NCBI RefSeq assembly: GCF_030297155.1
Contig: NZ_AP028067.1
Span: forward strand, 3,596,001 to 3,660,000
Reading direction: 5' to 3'
Origin: Vibrio sp. FE10
GTDB lineage: Bacteria; Pseudomonadota; Gammaproteobacteria; Enterobacterales; Vibrionaceae
DNA: 64,000 nucleotides
Part shown: piece by piece, positions 1 through 8,901 of the stretch
How the letters are laid out: every line of letters begins with the position of its first letter
How positions within the stretch are numbered: position 1 is the stretch's first letter
Program-made: the position numbers and the translations under genes
Notes under the pieces: model-generated
Databases searched by the model: none
Told to the model about the DNA's origin: nothing
Seen by the model: only the letters and a program-made list of their open reading frames with translations

Positions 1-195
1 ACGGTCGTTGTATACAGTAATAACTACTGGAGTAGGTAGACCTTTCTCAACAGATTCTGTTTTTGCGTTGAACGCTTTACAGAATTCCATGATGTTCACG
101 CCGTGTTGACCTAGAGCAGGACCAACCGGTGGACTTGGGTTTGCCATACCAGCTGCAACTTGCAGTTTGATATAAGCTTCAACTTTCTTAGCCAT
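1..195 (-). CDS. rplK: 50S ribosomal protein L11, N-terminal part (gene runs off the window)
   Basis: Only the first 65 codons are present; the gene continues beyond base 1. The translation begins [16 protein letters not shown] and continues with the proline-rich [13 protein letters not shown] segment, which is diagnostic of L11. This is the N-terminal domain that packs against 23S rRNA in the GTPase-associated centre and contacts thiostrepton-class antibiotics. It lies downstream of nusG in the same orientation, the usual secE-nusG-rplK order. A terminator-like hairpin separates it from nusG, so it probably starts its own ribosomal-protein transcript. Identification is firm; the rest of the protein cannot be checked. 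Confidence 0.97.
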   Translation of the reverse strand, partial: MAKKVEAYIKLQVAAGMANPSPPVGPALGQHGVNIMEFCKAFNAKTESVEKGLPTPVVITVYNDR

Positions 196-282
196 GATAT
201 TTCCTAAATATTTGGGTACGTGCGCTAGCCTTTAGGCGAGCTCCCCTTAATTTCATTAATTACTTTTCACTTCCTAAGAAGT

Positions 283-319
283 AAAAAGGCGCGAAATTAT
301 AATCATAATTCGCGCCTTT
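283..319 (-). terminator. Rho-independent terminator after nusG
   Basis: An inverted repeat (AAAGGCGCGAA and its complement) encloses an AT-rich loop and is followed on the minus strand by a T run. It closes the secE-nusG unit before rplK; some readthrough is possible. Confidence 0.75.
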
Positions 320-408
320 AACAACCCTAAAAAGGTGATTTTTTATACTCTTTCATTTTGAACAGCTTGTTAAATAGTTATCAACAGCTTACTCAAACTA
401 ACCGAGTC

Positions 409-957
409 TTAGTCTAGTTTTTCAACCTGACCGAATTCAAGCTCAACAGGCGTTGCACGACCAAAGATCGATACAGATACCTTAATGCGGCTCTTCTCGT
501 AATCCACTTCTTCAACGGTACCGTTAAAGTCAGCAAATGGACCATCGTTCACACGAACCACTTCACCCGCTTCGAACATTGTCTTAGGACGTGGAGACTC
601 GCTCGCTTTCTCTAGACGGTTCAAGATAGCATCAGCTTCTTTGTCAGTGATTGGTGCAGGACGATCAGAGGTACCACCAATGAAGCCCATAACACGAGGA
701 ATGCTGCGTACTAAGTGCCATGATTCATCATTCATGATCATTTGCACTAATACGTAGCCAGGGAAGAACTTACGTTCGCTTTTACGGCGTTGACCTGCAC
801 GCATTTCCACTACTTCTTCAGTAGGTACTAAAACGTCACCAAAGAATTCTTCCATGTCGTGCATTTTAATATGTTCGCGTAACGATTGAGATACACGACC
901 TTCATAGCCTGAAAAGGCTTGAACTACATACCAACGTTTTTTTGGAGCTTCACTCAT
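409..957 (-). CDS. nusG: Transcription termination/antitermination factor NusG
   Basis: A 182-residue protein, the normal length for bacterial NusG. It starts [19 protein letters not shown], the conserved first strand of the NGN domain (about residues 8-115), which binds the RNA polymerase clamp. A KOW domain follows from about residue 128 ([18 protein letters not shown]) and contacts Rho or ribosomal protein S10, coupling transcription to translation. It lies 13 bp downstream of secE on the same strand, so the two are surely co-transcribed. NusG also joins the antitermination complex on rRNA transcripts, which fits the rRNA array in this window. No anomaly is seen. Confidence 0.98.
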   Translation of the reverse strand: MSEAPKKRWYVVQAFSGYEGRVSQSLREHIKMHDMEEFFGDVLVPTEEVVEMRAGQRRKSERKFFPGYVLVQMIMNDESWHLVRSIPRVMGFIGGTSDRPAPITDKEADAILNRLEKASESPRPKTMFEAGEVVRVNDGPFADFNGTVEEVDYEKSRIKVSVSIFGRATPVELEFGQVEKLD

Positions 958-970
958 GAATCAGAACCCT

Positions 971-1348
971 CTACACCCCAGTCGCTAGAGAAACTAAACG
1001 GACCATAATGCCGTCAATTCCCCAAAGCACTAGAGACATAACAATACATACAGCTAAAACGATCAATGTAGTTTGCATAGTTTCTTGGCGAGTAGGCCAA
1101 ACAACTTTACGAATCTCCATACGAGATTCTTTTGCAAAATCGATCGCAGCTTTACCTTTAGTTGTTGTTGCTGCAACGCCTAGTGCGGCAGCAATCAGCA
1201 CAACTACACCTGCAGCGCGAATTACAACAGACAATTCACCATACAGGTAATTACCCACAACAGCAGCAGCCAACAGTACAAAAGCGACTACCCACTTCAT
1301 TGTATCTGCTGCACCTGAGCTATCAGGAGTTTCAGCGTTTGCTTTCAT
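971..1348 (-). CDS. secE: Preprotein translocase subunit SecE
   Basis: A 125-residue protein of the long, three-helix enterobacterial/Vibrio SecE type. Hydrophobic segments lie at about residues 18-35, 43-60 and 95-115. The conserved cytoplasmic amphipathic stretch [17 protein letters not shown] precedes the last helix and clamps SecY. SecE is the essential second subunit of the SecYEG channel in the inner membrane. It is followed 13 bp later by nusG. Upstream, the tufB terminator at 1524-1553 makes a separate secE promoter in 1350-1520 likely, though I could not assign one with confidence. Confidence 0.97.
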   Translation of the reverse strand: MKANAETPDSSGAADTMKWVVAFVLLAAAVVGNYLYGELSVVIRAAGVVVLIAAALGVAATTTKGKAAIDFAKESRMEIRKVVWPTRQETMQTTLIVLAVCIVMSLVLWGIDGIMVRLVSLATGV

Positions 1349-1523
1349 AAAACCAACCTGTGATAAGTCTTAAATATAGACGACAATAACCCCGCTGTTG
1401 CAGGGCACATTCCTTTGCGTTGCAAAACAACACATCTAACAGTCATTTTAGTCAAAAAGACCGTTTAATTCTTTGCTAAGAGCTAAAATTGATGCCAAAA
1501 CACCCAACTCTTTTTTCAGCGCA

Positions 1524-1553
1524 GAAAAAGGGCATCAAATGATGCCCTTTTTA
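1524..1553 (-). terminator. Rho-independent terminator of the tRNA-tufB unit
   Basis: A perfect stem (AAAAAGGGCATCA / TGATGCCCTTTTT) lies just after the EF-Tu stop codon, with a T run on the minus strand. Confidence 0.9.
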
Positions 1554-1571
1554 CTAGTGGTTCGTCAAATC

Positions 1572-2756
1572 TTATGCAAAGATTTTAGCTACAACACCAG
1601 CACCAACAGTACGGCCACCTTCGCGGATTGCGAAACGTAGACCTTCGTCCATTGCGATTGGAGCGATTAGCTCAACAGTCATTTGAACGTTGTCACCTGG
1701 CATTACCATTTCTACGCCTTCAGGTAGAGTGATATCGCCTGTTACGTCAGTTGTACGGAAGTAGAACTGTGGACGGTAACCCTTGAAGAAAGGAGTGTGA
1801 CGGCCGCCTTCGTCTTTAGAAAGTACGTATACTTCAGACTCAAACTTAGTGTGTGGGTTGATTGAACCTTTAGCAGAAAGTACTTGGCCACGTTCAACGT
1901 CATCACGCTTAGTACCACGTAGAAGTGCACCAACGTTCTCACCAGCACGACCTTCGTCAAGCAGCTTACGGAACATTTCAACACCAGTACAAGTAGTAAG
2001 AGTAGTTTCTTTGATACCAACGATTTCTACTTCGTCACCTACGCGTAGGATACCGCGCTCGATACGACCAGTAACTACAGTACCACGACCTTGGATTGAG
2101 AATACATCTTCAATAGGAAGTAGGAACGGTAGATCAACAGCACGCTCTGGAAGTGGAATGTAAGAATCTAGTGCTTCTGCAAGCTCAACGATCTTGTCTT
2201 CCCACTGTTTTTCGCCGTTTAGAGCGCCAAGTGCAGAACCTTGAATTACTGGAAGGTCGTCTCCTGGGTACTCGTACTCAGAAAGAAGTTCACGAACTTC
2301 CATTTCTACTAGCTCAAGTAGCTCTTCGTCATCAACCATGTCACATTTGTTCATGAATACGATGATGTAAGGGATACCAACTTGACGACCAAGTAGGATG
2401 TGCTCACGAGTTTGTGGCATAGGGCCATCTGTAGCAGCAACAACTAGGATACCGCCGTCCATTTGAGCAGCACCAGTGATCATGTTTTTAACATAATCGG
2501 CGTGTCCAGGACAGTCTACGTGTGCGTAGTGACGTTCAGGAGTATCGTACTCAACGTGAGAAGTTGCGATTGTGATGCCGCGCTCGCGCTCTTCTGGAGC
2601 GTTATCGATAGATGCGAAATCTTTAGCAACACCGCCGTACACTTTTGCAAGTGTAGTACAGATAGCAGCAGTTAGAGTTGTTTTACCGTGGTCAACGTGG
2701 CCGATAGTACCAACGTTTACGTGCGGTTTCGTACGTTCAAATTTTTCTTTAGACAT
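1572..2756 (-). CDS. tufB: Elongation factor Tu
   Basis: A 394-residue EF-Tu. The ATG at 2756 gives the canonical N-terminus [19 protein letters not shown]; a longer in-frame reading to 2810 adds residues absent from the family. The G1 P-loop GHVDHGKT spans residues 19-26, the DCPGH motif and the NKCD guanine-specificity motif follow, and the beta-barrel domains 2 and 3 are complete to VVAKIFA. EF-Tu delivers aminoacyl-tRNA to the ribosome as the GTP complex. The gene follows four tRNA genes on the same strand, the thrU-tyrU-glyT-thrT-tufB arrangement of E. coli, hence the tufB name. A second tuf copy would be expected elsewhere in the genome. Confidence 0.98.
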   Translation of the reverse strand: MSKEKFERTKPHVNVGTIGHVDHGKTTLTAAICTTLAKVYGGVAKDFASIDNAPEERERGITIATSHVEYDTPERHYAHVDCPGHADYVKNMITGAAQMDGGILVVAATDGPMPQTREHILLGRQVGIPYIIVFMNKCDMVDDEELLELVEMEVRELLSEYEYPGDDLPVIQGSALGALNGEKQWEDKIVELAEALDSYIPLPERAVDLPFLLPIEDVFSIQGRGTVVTGRIERGILRVGDEVEIVGIKETTLTTCTGVEMFRKLLDEGRAGENVGALLRGTKRDDVERGQVLSAKGSINPHTKFESEVYVLSKDEGGRHTPFFKGYRPQFYFRTTDVTGDITLPEGVEMVMPGDNVQMTVELIAPIAMDEGLRFAIREGGRTVGAGVVAKIFA

Positions 2757-2850
2757 GGGGTGTCCCTCTAGGTACGGATTAGGTGGCTTAAAATAAGACC
2801 ACGCAACCAAAAAAATGGTTTTTTTATTAAAAGGAGAAGAAGCTTTAGAC

Positions 2851-2926
2851 TGGTGCTAATACCCAGAGTCGAACTGGGGACCTCACCCTTACCAAGGGTG
2901 CGCTCTACCGACTGAGCTATATCAGC
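2851..2926 (-). tRNA. thrT: tRNA-Thr (anticodon GGT)
   Basis: A 76-nt cloverleaf on the minus strand: it starts GCTGATATAGCTCAG, has the anticodon loop CTTGGTAA and T loop GTTCGACTC, and encodes the 3' CCA. It reads ACC/ACT codons and is the last tRNA before tufB. Confidence 0.97.
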
Positions 2927-2936
2927 ACACAAAAAT

Positions 2937-3011
<75 letters not shown>

Positions 3012-3049
3012 AACACGTAACTCTTTTGAGCTATTTAACCTTTAGAATA

Positions 3050-3134
<85 letters not shown>

Positions 3135-3179
3135 AAATTTTGATCTTTCTCTCGCTCTCTATAAATAGAGGGGGGAAAG

Positions 3180-3255
<76 letters not shown>

Positions 3256-3465
3256 ACAAGTGGGGCGCATTTTATTGAATGATTTTCCACCTTGCAATAG
3301 TAAATTGCAAAAAAGTGAAAAATTCTCTTATCAAATTCATATATACGGTTATTTAGCTCAAGGTTTCTGCCTTTAATCCGCATCTAGTAAAGGAAGATAT
3401 TTAATTTATCTATCGCTTGATGTATTTTCCATGCACTTGTTTTGTTATCCACTATAGAGTTTTGT

Positions 3466-4389
3466 ATGAGCCCATTTATGTCATTTGACCGCGCGCAGTG
3501 GTCTGAACTAAGGAATTTAGTTCCAATGACACTTTCTGAGAGCGATTTGAAAGAGCTTCAAGGCATCAATGAAAAGCTGACAATGGAAGAAGCCGTAGAG
3601 ATTTATCTACCGTTATCGCGCCTGTTAAACCTCTATGTGGCCGCTCGACAAAATAGAAACTCAGTACTTCATCAATTTCTGGATAAGAAAGAAACTGCGC
3701 CACCATTCATTATTGGTATCGCGGGTAGTGTAGCGGTAGGGAAAAGTACAACCGCTCGTCTACTGAAAGCGTTGCTATCTCGTTGGGAAAACCATCCTAA
3801 AGTTGAACTGGTTACGACAGATGGATTCTTATACCCCAATGAAATACTGGAAGAAAAAGGCTTAATGAGTAAGAAAGGGTTCCCTGAGTCTTATGATATT
3901 AAAGCGCTAGTCAATTTCGTATCAGACGTGAAGGCATGCAAGCGTAATGTGACAGCACCAGTGTATTCTCACCTCACCTACAACATTACCAAGGAAGTAA
4001 AAGAGGTCGACTTACCTGATGTGCTCATTATTGAAGGACTCAACGTTCTACAAAGCGGTATGAATTACCCACACGAGCCTCATAGAGTCTTTATTTCAGA
4101 CTTCCTCGACTTCTCGTTGTATGTCGATGCCGAAAGCGCTCAAATTCAACAATGGTATGTAAATCGTTTTATGAAGTTTCGTGAAGGTGCCTTCGCTAAA
4201 CCAGGGTCATACTTCGGGCACTACACTAAATTATCAGATCTAGCCGCTAAGGAAAAAGCAGAAGGTATTTGGCAATCAATCAATGGTTTAAACCTAGAGC
4301 AAAATATCCTTCCGACCAGAGAAAGAGCTCACCTGATTTTACGTAAAGGCGCAGATCATATGGTTGAGGAAGTGTTACTAAGAAAGTAG
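3466..4389 (+). CDS. coaA: Pantothenate kinase (type I, CoaA)
   Basis: CoaA phosphorylates pantothenate with ATP, the rate-limiting and CoA-inhibited first step of coenzyme A synthesis. From the ATG at 3466 the protein has 307 residues; the P-loop GSVAVGKS lies at residues 87-94. The blocks [21 protein letters not shown] and EGLNVLQ match the bacterial type I enzyme closely. An in-frame TTG at 3442 would add eight residues and bring the length level with E. coli CoaA, but it lacks a ribosome binding site, so the ATG is preferred with moderate certainty. The gene is convergent with birA, with only 7 bp between stops, as expected from the conserved birA-coaA pairing. Confidence 0.96.
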   Translation: MSPFMSFDRAQWSELRNLVPMTLSESDLKELQGINEKLTMEEAVEIYLPLSRLLNLYVAARQNRNSVLHQFLDKKETAPPFIIGIAGSVAVGKSTTARLLKALLSRWENHPKVELVTTDGFLYPNEILEEKGLMSKKGFPESYDIKALVNFVSDVKACKRNVTAPVYSHLTYNITKEVKEVDLPDVLIIEGLNVLQSGMNYPHEPHRVFISDFLDFSLYVDAESAQIQQWYVNRFMKFREGAFAKPGSYFGHYTKLSDLAAKEKAEGIWQSINGLNLEQNILPTRERAHLILRKGADHMVEEVLLRK

Positions 4390-4396
4390 TAACCTC

Positions 4397-5362
4397 TTAA
4401 TCCCCTTTTCTTAGGGATATCTCTCCACCGATATAGCTCTCAACACCGTTCTCAGTTTTGAGTAACACGGCACCTTGTTCATCGATACCCTGTACAACAC
4501 CTTCAATTTCTCTAGGTCCAATGATCAGTCTAACGTTGCGACCTAAGAAGTTATCTAAACGATTCCAGCGTTCGACAAAATTCGACATCCCTTTCAATTC
4601 ATAATCGACGAGTGATTTGTCCCAAGCATTAATCAAAGCCTGAGCTAAGTCATTACGATCTGGCACTTTCCCATCACACACTTCTTTGAGAGAGGTCCAT
4701 GGCTGGCCAATACCTGATGTTGTTGGATCCATAGATAGATTAAGCCCCAAACCAATCACAATATGAGCAGCTCCACCAGATTGCCCTGACAGCTCTACCA
4801 AGATGCCTGCGAGCTTCTTATCATTATGATAAAGGTCGTTCGGCCACTTTAGTTTAACGCCTTCAACTCCCATATCCTCCAACGCCTCTACAACGGCGAC
4901 ACCAACCACAAGACTCAGCCCCATAGCCGCAGCCATACCGGCATCGAGTCGCCAGTACATTGAAAGGTAAAGATTGGCACCGAATGGTGATACCCATTCA
5001 CGTCCACGACGTCCACGACCCGCAGCTTGATATTCAGCAACGCAGACCGAACCTGACTCAAGGGTGCTAGTACGCTCTAACAGGTGTTGGTTTGTTGAGC
5101 CTATGATTGGAATCAACTCCAGAGAAGCTTCACTGCTGACAGCAGACAACCTCTCCTGATCAAGCATATCCAAACGACTGGCTAACTTATATCCCTTACC
5201 CTGCACTCGATAGATATCCAAACCCCACTCTTGAATACCTTTAATATGCTTGCTGATAGCGGCTCTCGACACACCCATCATGTCACCCAGATCTTCACCA
5301 GAGTGAAACTCACCATCAGCAAGACATTTTAGTAATGTGAGCTTGGTACTGTGTTCTCTCAT
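4397..5362 (-). CDS. birA: Bifunctional biotin-[acetyl-CoA-carboxylase] ligase / biotin operon repressor
   Basis: A 321-residue protein, the E. coli BirA length. Residues 1-60 form a winged helix-turn-helix (GVSRAAISKHIKGIQEWG), so this is the repressor-type enzyme. The catalytic domain has the biotinyl-AMP loop GRGRRGR at 115-121 and the KWPND motif at 172-176; a small C-terminal SH3-like domain ends the protein. It makes biotinyl-5'-AMP, transfers biotin to the AccB lysine, and represses bio genes when unused. Its start overlaps the murB stop by 4 bp, so the two are translationally coupled. Confidence 0.97.
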   Translation of the reverse strand: MREHSTKLTLLKCLADGEFHSGEDLGDMMGVSRAAISKHIKGIQEWGLDIYRVQGKGYKLASRLDMLDQERLSAVSSEASLELIPIIGSTNQHLLERTSTLESGSVCVAEYQAAGRGRRGREWVSPFGANLYLSMYWRLDAGMAAAMGLSLVVGVAVVEALEDMGVEGVKLKWPNDLYHNDKKLAGILVELSGQSGGAAHIVIGLGLNLSMDPTTSGIGQPWTSLKEVCDGKVPDRNDLAQALINAWDKSLVDYELKGMSNFVERWNRLDNFLGRNVRLIIGPREIEGVVQGIDEQGAVLLKTENGVESYIGGEISLRKGD

Positions 5363-6405
5363 ACCATGACCTCCAAAGCCTTGTCTAAGTTTGTCTCACT
5401 GTCTTGCCCCATAAAGCGAACTTCGTGCTCCAATGGAATGTCGAACTTGTCTAGGACAGCTTGACGTACTCGTGATGCAAGTCTGAGGATATCCGCAGCA
5501 GACGCTTCATCGTAATTGATGATAACTAAAGCTTGATTTGGATGAACTTGAGCACCACCTTCAATCACACCTTTAAACTGGCATTGATCAATGAGCCACC
5601 CAGCGGCGACTTTGATCATGTCGTTACTCTCATAACCGACAATGTTTGGGTATAAGGCAAACAGCCGATCAAAATGATCTTTGCTGATTACAGGGTTTTT
5701 GAAGAAACTTCCCGCATTACCCTGCACAGAAGGGTCTGGTAGCTTGCTTGAGCGTATAGCACACACTTCATTAAATATAGAACGAGGAGAAAGTGTCTCT
5801 AAAGGTAAGCTTTTAAGCGGGCCGTAGTGGTTACATGGCTTCCACTCTTTAGCTAATGTTAAGCCAATCGCGACAACAATCGCTTTGCCGTAGAGAGCGT
5901 GCTTAAAAATAGAATCTCGATAACCAAAAAGACATTCATCTTTGCTCAATCGCTTAACTGTATAAGTATCCAGGCAAAGGATATCAACGTATTCACATAC
6001 ATCTTGTAGTTCCACGCCATAGGCGCCGATATTCTGAATAGGTGCAGAGCCTGAGCAACCAGGAATCATGGCTAAGTTCTCTAAACCACCTAGTCCATGC
6101 TCCACACTCCACTCAACAAGGCTAGGCCAGTCTTCCCCACCAGATACATGTAGAGAGTAGCTTTCTGAGCTTTCTGTTAACTCAATACCACTTAATCGAT
6201 TAATAATGACCAAGCCCGAAAAGTGCTGAGTAAAGAGCATATTACTCCCTTTCCCGAGCATTAACTTAGGTAAGGCAGACCATTGAGGGTCTTGATATAC
6301 AGAGATGAGTTCATCAACAGAGGTGACTTCGACAAGTACATCGCAAGTCTGCTCGATCGAAAAAGTATGAACATTTTTTAAGCTAGCATTGAGATAAGAT
6401 TGCAT
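5359..6405 (-). CDS. murB: UDP-N-acetylenolpyruvoylglucosamine reductase (type I)
   Basis: A 348-residue FAD enzyme that reduces enolpyruvyl-UDP-GlcNAc to UDP-MurNAc with NADPH, the second committed step of peptidoglycan synthesis. The FAD-binding segments LGKGSNMLF and GLENLAMIPGCSGSAPIQN are present, as is the type I loop GYRDSIFK with its substrate tyrosine. The catalytic serine lies in GNAGSFFKNP, and QVHPNQAL marks the C-terminal domain. The ATG at 6405 opens the conserved N-terminus. It forms a two-gene operon with birA, an order also found in E. coli. Confidence 0.97.
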   Translation of the reverse strand: MQSYLNASLKNVHTFSIEQTCDVLVEVTSVDELISVYQDPQWSALPKLMLGKGSNMLFTQHFSGLVIINRLSGIELTESSESYSLHVSGGEDWPSLVEWSVEHGLGGLENLAMIPGCSGSAPIQNIGAYGVELQDVCEYVDILCLDTYTVKRLSKDECLFGYRDSIFKHALYGKAIVVAIGLTLAKEWKPCNHYGPLKSLPLETLSPRSIFNEVCAIRSSKLPDPSVQGNAGSFFKNPVISKDHFDRLFALYPNIVGYESNDMIKVAAGWLIDQCQFKGVIEGGAQVHPNQALVIINYDEASAADILRLASRVRQAVLDKFDIPLEHEVRFMGQDSETNLDKALEVMV

Positions 6406-6471
6406 GGCGATATTTAATTAAATTACACTGCCGATATTCTAACGCAGATAAACAAATGGCGCAGTGACTGA

Positions 6472-6903
6472 ATGAACAATGTCATCATTACTCAATTAGA
6501 CCCGGTAAAGGTTCCCCTCGTTAAGCGTTTTTACAAAGAGCATTACCCAACAGGTAAAGCCAACAAAAGCGAGCAAATCTACTCATTAGAATTAGACGGC
6601 CAGTTATGTGGTGTGGTTCGCTTTCGAACGATAGAAGATTCACGCTTATTGACAGGAATGGCTATCTCTAAGGAATACCGCGGCAAGCGATTAGGTTCAC
6701 AGCTAATGGATTATTGTGTTCTTCACACGTTAACGGAAAAAGATTATTGCTTCGCCTATTCTCATCTGACTAATTTCTACAATCGTCATCAATTCATACA
6801 AATCGATCCTAATGAACTACCAAATGGTTTAAGAGTCTTATATGAGCGCTATTCGAATAGCGGAAAAGATCTCATTCCTATGCATTATCAGCAAAATTGT
6901 TAG
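6472..6903 (+). CDS. GNAT family N-acetyltransferase
   Basis: A 143-residue protein with a compact GNAT fold. Strands lead to LTGMAISKEYRGKRLGSQLM (residues ~62-81), where YRGKRLGSQ is the Q/RxxGxG/A acetyl-CoA pyrophosphate loop. A following helix and FAYSHLTNFYNRHQF resemble the C-terminal CoA-contacting segment. The acetyl acceptor cannot be inferred. It is divergent from murB, with 66 bp between the starts, and precedes pssA by 91 bp on the same strand, so it could be transcribed with pssA. The start lacks a clear Shine-Dalgarno sequence. Confidence 0.85.
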   Translation: MNNVIITQLDPVKVPLVKRFYKEHYPTGKANKSEQIYSLELDGQLCGVVRFRTIEDSRLLTGMAISKEYRGKRLGSQLMDYCVLHTLTEKDYCFAYSHLTNFYNRHQFIQIDPNELPNGLRVLYERYSNSGKDLIPMHYQQNC

Positions 6904-6994
6904 AGAATGACTCGATTATCTAGTATTTGATGCTATCCCTTTGGTAAAATTGAAGGTTCGCAATTTTGCATATTTTTAAGGTAAAACAGTCAAT

Positions 6995-8335
6995 ATGATT
7001 GCTAGTAGGAATCCATTCATACAGTTGCCAACCATAGCGCAGAATCCTGACAAGTTTGAAGTACTGCTATCAGCGCAAGAGTTCCGAACTCGCTTACTTG
7101 ATGAGATATCTCGTGCAACTACTCGTATTAGTTTAGTTGCTCTGTATCTTGAAGATGATGACGCTGGCCGTGAGATCCTAACTGCCTTATACGAAGCAAA
7201 GCAACAGAACCCAGAATTAGACGTGAGCGTTTGTGTCGATTGGCATAGAGCTCAGCGTGGATTGATTGGTGCGGAGTCCTCTGAGGGCAATGCAGCAATG
7301 TACAAAGAGTTTGCTGATAAATACCAGCATACAGTACCAGTTTACGGCATTCCTGTTCGTGGCAAGGAAGTGTTTGGTGTATTGCATCTAAAAGGCTTTA
7401 TTGTCGATGACAGCGTGATATACAGCGGTGCTAGCCTTAACAATATCTATTTAAGTTATCATGATCGTTACCGTTTCGATCGCTACCATGTTTTAAACAA
7501 CGCAACACTTGCGGACTCAATGTTCTCCTATGTCCAAGAACAAATGATCTCAGACATCGCTGTTTACGATCTTGCTGATAAGAACAAACCGCTTACTAAA
7601 GAGTTAAAGCCAGCAATCCGTCAATTCAGAGCATCGTTAGCACGCTCTCAATACAAGTTCGATTCTCAAGAAGTCTCTGCAGATCAAGTGGCTGTAACAC
7701 CTTTAGTTGGTATAGGTAAGAGACGTAATCGCCTAAATCAGGGAATTAACCAACTGGTAGCTCAGGCTAAAGATGAAATTTTCATTTGTACGCCATATTT
7801 CAATTTTCCACCAAGCCTAGCGAAGGAAGTGAAGAAAGCACTTAAGCGTGGCGTAAAGGTCACGATTGTTGTCGGCGACAAAACAGCGAATGATTTCTTT
7901 ATCTCACCGGAGGAAGAGTTTAAAACGATTGGTGGCTTGCCTTACTTATACGAATTGAACCTGCGTCGATTTGCGAAGGCTAATGAAGCGAATATAGCAA
8001 GCCGTAACCTGTCTATCCGACTTTGGCAACACGATTCCAACAGCTTCCATTTGAAGGGTATTTGGGTTGATAAACGCTACATGCTGCTAACGGGTAATAA
8101 CCTAAACCCGCGCGCATGGAAATTAGATCTAGAGAATGGCATATTCATCCAAGATAACTATCATCATCTAACGGATAAATTCCAAGCTGAGGTTGATAAT
8201 ATTGTTCAACACACACAGCTTATTTGCACCTATAAACAGTTAGATAAAGTAGATAGCTACCCAATGGAAGTACAGAAACTGATTCGAAAGATCACTCGAG
8301 TTAAAGCAGACAGAGTTCTTAAACAAATACTCTAA
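6995..8335 (+). CDS. pssA: CDP-diacylglycerol-serine O-phosphatidyltransferase (phospholipase D type)
   Basis: A 446-residue protein close to the 451 of E. coli PssA. Two HKD motifs of the phospholipase D superfamily are visible: HLKGFIVDD from residue 131 and HLKGIWVDK from residue 352, each followed by a small/Asn-rich stretch (SGASLNN, TGNNLNP). The enzyme exchanges CMP of CDP-diacylglycerol for serine, giving phosphatidylserine, the precursor of phosphatidylethanolamine. It is a peripheral membrane protein and no transmembrane segment is present. A terminator follows directly. Confidence 0.97.
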   Translation: MIASRNPFIQLPTIAQNPDKFEVLLSAQEFRTRLLDEISRATTRISLVALYLEDDDAGREILTALYEAKQQNPELDVSVCVDWHRAQRGLIGAESSEGNAAMYKEFADKYQHTVPVYGIPVRGKEVFGVLHLKGFIVDDSVIYSGASLNNIYLSYHDRYRFDRYHVLNNATLADSMFSYVQEQMISDIAVYDLADKNKPLTKELKPAIRQFRASLARSQYKFDSQEVSADQVAVTPLVGIGKRRNRLNQGINQLVAQAKDEIFICTPYFNFPPSLAKEVKKALKRGVKVTIVVGDKTANDFFISPEEEFKTIGGLPYLYELNLRRFAKANEANIASRNLSIRLWQHDSNSFHLKGIWVDKRYMLLTGNNLNPRAWKLDLENGIFIQDNYHHLTDKFQAEVDNIVQHTQLICTYKQLDKVDSYPMEVQKLIRKITRVKADRVLKQIL

Positions 8336-8352
8336 TCGTATTTTCCGTAGTC

Positions 8353-8382
8353 TAAATGCCTAGCAATTGCTGGGCATTTTTA
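8353..8382 (+). terminator. Rho-independent terminator of pssA
   Basis: The stem AAATGCC...GGGCATTT with an internal AGCAATTGCT palindrome is followed by a T-rich run, 18 bp after the pssA stop. Confidence 0.85.
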
Positions 8383-8385
8383 TAT

Positions 8386-8688
8386 CTGCGTTAGAACCTC
8401 AAACTTAACCCCGAATGCCTATATCTCTTCGGAAGCTACCCATCCAGAATCTACTAACACCTACTCACAAGATAACTCTTGGCAATTCTCTGATGAGATA
8501 TTCAAAAAGCATACATAAGAGGGGAATAACGAGATATGAGCCGTATGTGAGAGCCACAGAAGCTTGATACATCAGATTAGTTACGGTTGCCGAATTATAG
8601 AGCTAGACAACAACTACCTCTATTTAACCGGGGGGCAATTTAAGTTCCCTCACAGAGAATATGAGTAACCGGGATTACAACTTCCAAT
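8386..8688. other. Non-coding DNA between pssA and the IS21 element
   Basis: About 300 bp with no ORF above noise and no tRNA. I see no recognisable gene remnant. Together with 11271-11620 it is the target sequence split by the IS, since the two flanks share the 5-bp duplication. A short GAGCCGTATG...TACGGTT pairing near 8537-8592 superficially recalls a group II intron domain V, but it does not fold as one. Confidence 0.5.
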
Positions 8689-8693
8689 CTAAG
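8689..8693. repeat. Target-site duplication (left copy), CTAAG
   Basis: CTAAG directly precedes the left terminus TGCATATTTCGG and recurs at 11266-11270 directly after the right terminus CCGAAATACGCA. Confidence 0.85.
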
Positions 8694-8722
8694 TGCATAT
8701 TTCGGAGCTAGCCGACCGCCTA

Positions 8723-8830
8723 TTTCGGTTTTAATCGACCACCAAATCCGTTTTTAACCAACCACTCATTTCGGTTTTAATCATCCACTTTTCGGTGTGT
8801 TTCCGAAATCGATGGTCGATTTACCGAAAT
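8723..8830. repeat. Subterminal transposase-binding repeats, left end of the IS
   Basis: Three direct copies of a 21-23 bp motif lie at 8723-8743, 8744-8766 and 8768-8789 (core TTTCGGTTTTAATCGACC with drift). A fourth, inverted copy spans about 8806-8830. The right end has a matching inverted copy at 11217-11237 and a partial one at 11166-11180. These are probable IstA binding sites; the role is inferred from IS21 biology. Confidence 0.7.
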
Positions 8831-8901
8831 AAACCTCTTTTCTCTTTTAAATCAATAGGTTTAACCTGAGTCTTTCATGTTGAGAGCACTAAGGATAAAT
8901 C

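Noticed and set aside
8537..8592. GAGCCGTATG...TACGGTT resembling group II intron domain V
   Set aside because: The inner part does not form the required 34-nt hairpin and no intron-encoded protein is nearby.
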